In this document: piece after piece, positions 62,281-64,000 of the stretch | How the letters are laid out: each line of letters begins with the position of its first letter | Position numbering within the stretch: the first letter of the stretch is position 1 | Source of the DNA: Arthrobacter sp. D5-1 | GTDB taxonomy: Bacteria; Actinomycetota; Actinomycetes; Actinomycetales; Micrococcaceae | Assembly (NCBI RefSeq): GCF_017357425.1 | Contig: NZ_CP014571.1 | Span: 1,984,001-2,048,000, forward strand | Direction: 5' to 3' | DNA: 64,000 bases | Notes under the pieces: generated by a model | Told to the model about the DNA's origin: nothing | Database searches by the model: none | What the model saw: the letters and a program-made list of their open reading frames with translations, nothing else | Translations under genes and position numbers: made by a program

Positions 62281-62799
62281 CTAGCCGTCCACGTCATGCA
62301 GATGGTGGACAACATCGTGGAGGAAGTACTGGGAGAACGTCAGCACAGTAAACGAGGACCCGTTGCTGCGGGTGCCGGTGCGTTGCCAGTCATTCTCGGT
62401 GACCCGGGCGAAGGACTCGGCGATCTCGCTGCCCTCCGCTTCAAGTTCGTCAGCCACGGCTCGGGGGTCGGCCGAACCGTACTCCCCATCGATGGCGGCC
62501 TGGTCCTGGTCCCAGTTGTCGAACCGGGCATCATCCTCGGTCAGCATCAGGTTCAGTCGTTGGTCGAACAGGCTGAACACATCGCGGACGTGGCAGGCGT
62601 ACTCCAGGTTGGACCATGTGTGGTCGTCAGGCCGGACGGCCGCATCTTCCCGACGGAGGACAGCCCTCCACCGGGGGAGCATGTTCAGGACCGACCCTGG
62701 CACCGTGGAAGGAGTTACCGTGGCGGGGTCGAAACCACATTCGGGGCAGGGCTGGGAGAGCACCCAGGTCCAGTCTTTTTCGTCAGGGATGATCGGCAT
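62281..62799 (-). CDS. DinB-like/mycothiol-dependent-type protein
   Basis: 172 residues, mostly helical. Candidate metal-binding His residues are in ACHVRDVF (about 68-75) and LHDVVHHLHDV (about 158-168), the spacing of the DinB/mycothiol S-transferase four-helix bundle. The N-terminal Cys pair CPECGF (about 18-23) is additional. Enzyme activity unknown; members of the family act on mycothiol conjugates in actinobacteria. It is convergent with the GNAT gene (six bases apart) and has a leaderless-type promoter. Confidence 0.8.
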   Translation of the reverse strand: MPIIPDEKDWTWVLSQPCPECGFDPATVTPSTVPGSVLNMLPRWRAVLRREDAAVRPDDHTWSNLEYACHVRDVFSLFDQRLNLMLTEDDARFDNWDQDQAAIDGEYGSADPRAVADELEAEGSEIAESFARVTENDWQRTGTRSNGSSFTVLTFSQYFLHDVVHHLHDVDG

Positions 62800-62811
62800 G
62801 CCGCCAGTCTA
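62800..62811 (-). promoter_or_regulatory. Leaderless-type promoter of the DinB-like gene
   Basis: TAGACT (62811-62806) on the minus strand plus six bases leads to ATG at 62799. Confidence 0.5.
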
Positions 62812-62927
62812 AGCCGACCTGCACCACACCCGTTGCGAACCGTGAAATATGGTGTCGTTTTCGCATGACGTGCCCGCCCGCGCAAGAGTAAAGTTCATTC
62901 CGGGGGGAGAGCCGGAAAGAGAAAAAC

Positions 62928-63311
62928 ATGCTCAAGGATCAGCAGGTTGGTGCCGTCCTACCGGCACAGGACATAGCCCGGGCCCGCGCGTACTACAGCG
63001 AAAAACTCGGACTGGAACCCGAAAATCCGGACGCCGACGACAACCTCCAGTACAGGTGCGGCGATGGAACGGGATTCTTCGTTTACCAGACATCCAATGC
63101 CGGGTCCGCGAAGAACACCCAGATGGGCTGGACAGTCGATGACGTCAAGGCCACCGTGCAGGAACTGCGCGGCAAGGGTGTCACGTTTGAGGACTACGAC
63201 TTTCCCGGATTGAAAACTGAGGACGGAATCGCCACGATGCCTGACGGCAGCGCTGCGGCATGGTTCCTGGACAGCGAGGGAAACATCCTCAGCATCAACC
63301 AAACCGGCTAG
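62928..63311 (+). CDS. VOC-family (glyoxalase/dioxygenase-like) protein
   Basis: 127 residues, one vicinal-oxygen-chelate domain: DQQVGAVLPAQDIARARAYYSEKLGL (quoted in part, about 3-28), then FFVYQTSNAG, GWTVDDVKATVQELRGKGV and the C-terminal AAWFLDSEGNILSI. The usual metal His in the first strand (V-x-H) is not seen; QVGAVLP stands there. Glu in SEGNIL is kept. Possibly a binding protein or resistance-type VOC rather than an active glyoxalase. A ribosome site GGAAAGAG precedes ATG. Confidence 0.82.
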   Translation: MLKDQQVGAVLPAQDIARARAYYSEKLGLEPENPDADDNLQYRCGDGTGFFVYQTSNAGSAKNTQMGWTVDDVKATVQELRGKGVTFEDYDFPGLKTEDGIATMPDGSAAAWFLDSEGNILSINQTG

Positions 63312-63316
63312 CCCGC

Positions 63317-63377
63317 GCCGTGGCTCCAGGGCCACGGCACAGCGAAGGCCGGGGTCCATATCCCCGGCCTTCGCTGT
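63317..63377. terminator. Two hairpins between VOC gene and parC
   Basis: GCCGTGGC-TCCAGG-GCCACGGC (63317-63338) and a 16-bp perfect stem (63339-63354 with 63362-63377, seven-base loop) stand next to each other between two convergent genes. Little T-run on either side. Confidence 0.7.
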
Positions 63378-63406
63378 TCCTGACGGCTGTGCTGTTCGTG
63401 GCGCGG

Positions 63407-64000
63407 CTATTCTGCCGCTTCGACCCATGCCATGCTCGGTCCGATCGCCTCAACAGGCTGCGACAACGGCACGCCGGAACCATCCCTGCGGCCATGCTCG
63501 TGCGGGAGGGCCCGCGCGACGCCGGCTGCCGAGGACGCTTTGGCGGGGCCATGTCCCGCCCACGCCAGCAGCAGGGTGTCTTCGCCCTTGAGGAAACGGT
63601 GGACCCGGACGCCGCCGGTGGCACGGCCCTTGGCAGGGTACTCCTCGAAAGCTGTCACCTTCGCGGTGCCGGGAGCTGTACCCGGCAAGGCGCCATTGGT
63701 GCCGGCAATGGTGACGACGACGGCGGCGGGATCGTTGGTGCGGACGGTTCCGAAGTGGATCACTTCATCACCGGCGGCCAGCTTGATGCCGGCCATACCG
63801 CCCGCCGTTCGGCCCTGCGGCCGGACGTTGGACGCACTGAACCGGAGCAATTGTGCCTGTCGGGTCACGAAGACGAGATCGACGTCGTCCTCCTGAGCCG
63901 GTTCCACAGCAAGGACCGAATCCTTGTCCTTCAGTGCGATGATCTCCCAGTCCTCACGGTTCAACGGATAGTCCGGTTGAACCCGTTTGACGATTCCCTG
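63407..64000 (-). CDS. parC: DNA topoisomerase IV subunit A, C-terminal part (partial)
   Basis: Incomplete: the frame is open to the right end of the window, so only the last 197 residues are here. The segment belongs to the GyrA/ParC C-terminal beta-pinwheel: VKRV..DYP near the window end, DWEIIALKDKDSVLAV, LVFVTRQAQLLRFSASNVRPQGR and GGMAGIKLAAGDEVI show the repeated blade pattern, followed by a short, non-acidic tail ending AWVEAAE. Together with parE (50173) it should form topoisomerase IV; ParC rather than GyrA is inferred from the ParE partner nearby. The two genes point toward each other, about 11 kb apart. Confidence 0.85.
   Translation of the reverse strand, partial: QGIVKRVQPDYPLNREDWEIIALKDKDSVLAVEPAQEDDVDLVFVTRQAQLLRFSASNVRPQGRTAGGMAGIKLAAGDEVIHFGTVRTNDPAAVVVTIAGTNGALPGTAPGTAKVTAFEEYPAKGRATGGVRVHRFLKGEDTLLLAWAGHGPAKASSAAGVARALPHEHGRRDGSGVPLSQPVEAIGPSMAWVEAAE

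Overview
The window is chromosomal DNA of a GC-rich actinobacterium, most likely Arthrobacter or Paenarthrobacter (Micrococcaceae). The main reasons are: divIVA/wag31 beside yggT, lspA and dnaE; two type I glutamine synthetases with glnE; a polyphosphate glucokinase; a one-chain CydDC exporter; a BlaI/M56 pair; many GTG starts; and many start codons lying exactly six bases after a TAnnnT box, which points to leaderless transcripts. I see no tRNA, rRNA, CRISPR array, insertion sequence or prophage gene. Nearly all of the window is ordinary, intact core chromosome.

Layout. 0-9.7 kb (+): yggT, divIVA, lspA, an RluD-type pseudouridine synthase, dnaE, a membrane protein, hisD and nrdR, with one minus-strand flavin reductase. 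9.8-13.5 kb (mostly -): SDR oxidoreductase, ppgK, map and panB, with a small SPOR protein. 13.7-24.5 kb: nitrogen block glnA2-glnE and glnA1 (with a GlnR-type operator), with a sulfatase, a GNAT enzyme, a small HTH protein with a paired operator and several unknown small proteins placed between them, then RDD and DUF4191 membrane proteins. 24.7-29.4 kb (+): a three-gene cluster (CDP-glycerol glycerophosphotransferase-like, alpha/beta-hydrolase-like capsule accessory protein, hexapeptide acyltransferase) that looks like a surface glycopolymer locus. 29.5-43.8 kb: lipA-lipB, a membrane Ser/Thr kinase, a TIGR01777 epimerase, a tricorn protease, OsmC, a small membrane protein, E2-lpd of a 2-oxoacid dehydrogenase and pepA. 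44-50 kb: PAC2 protein, MFS transporter, DUF4192, sigA and DUF7455. 50-64 kb: parE, MFS, an M56 protease with a BlaI repressor divergent from cydA-cydB-cydDC, tandem GNAT, DinB, VOC, and the C-terminal end of parC at the right edge.

How the genes work together. lipA and lipB make and attach the lipoyl groups that the E2 (two lipoyl domains) and Lpd use. GlnE is expected to adenylylate GlnA1 (Tyr site present) but not GlnA2 (Trp at that place). ParE and ParC form topoisomerase IV. The gene order panB...glnA2-glnE...glnA1-RDD-DUF4191...lipA-lipB...epimerase...E2...pepA follows, as I remember it, the Mycobacterium tuberculosis Rv2213-Rv2225 block, so the sulfatase-to-21.4 kb segment and the 24.7-29.4 kb cluster stand out as insertions.

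The most interesting unexplained items are cis-acting signals and the glycopolymer cluster: three BlaI-like dyads between blaI and cydA; a pair of CGTCAAC-N4-GTTGACG dyads over the promoter of a 66-residue HTH protein; NrdR boxes followed by a terminator hairpin in the nrdR leader; a 10-bp tandem repeat (seven units) in front of parE; and a perfect 12-bp inverted repeat in front of divIVA.
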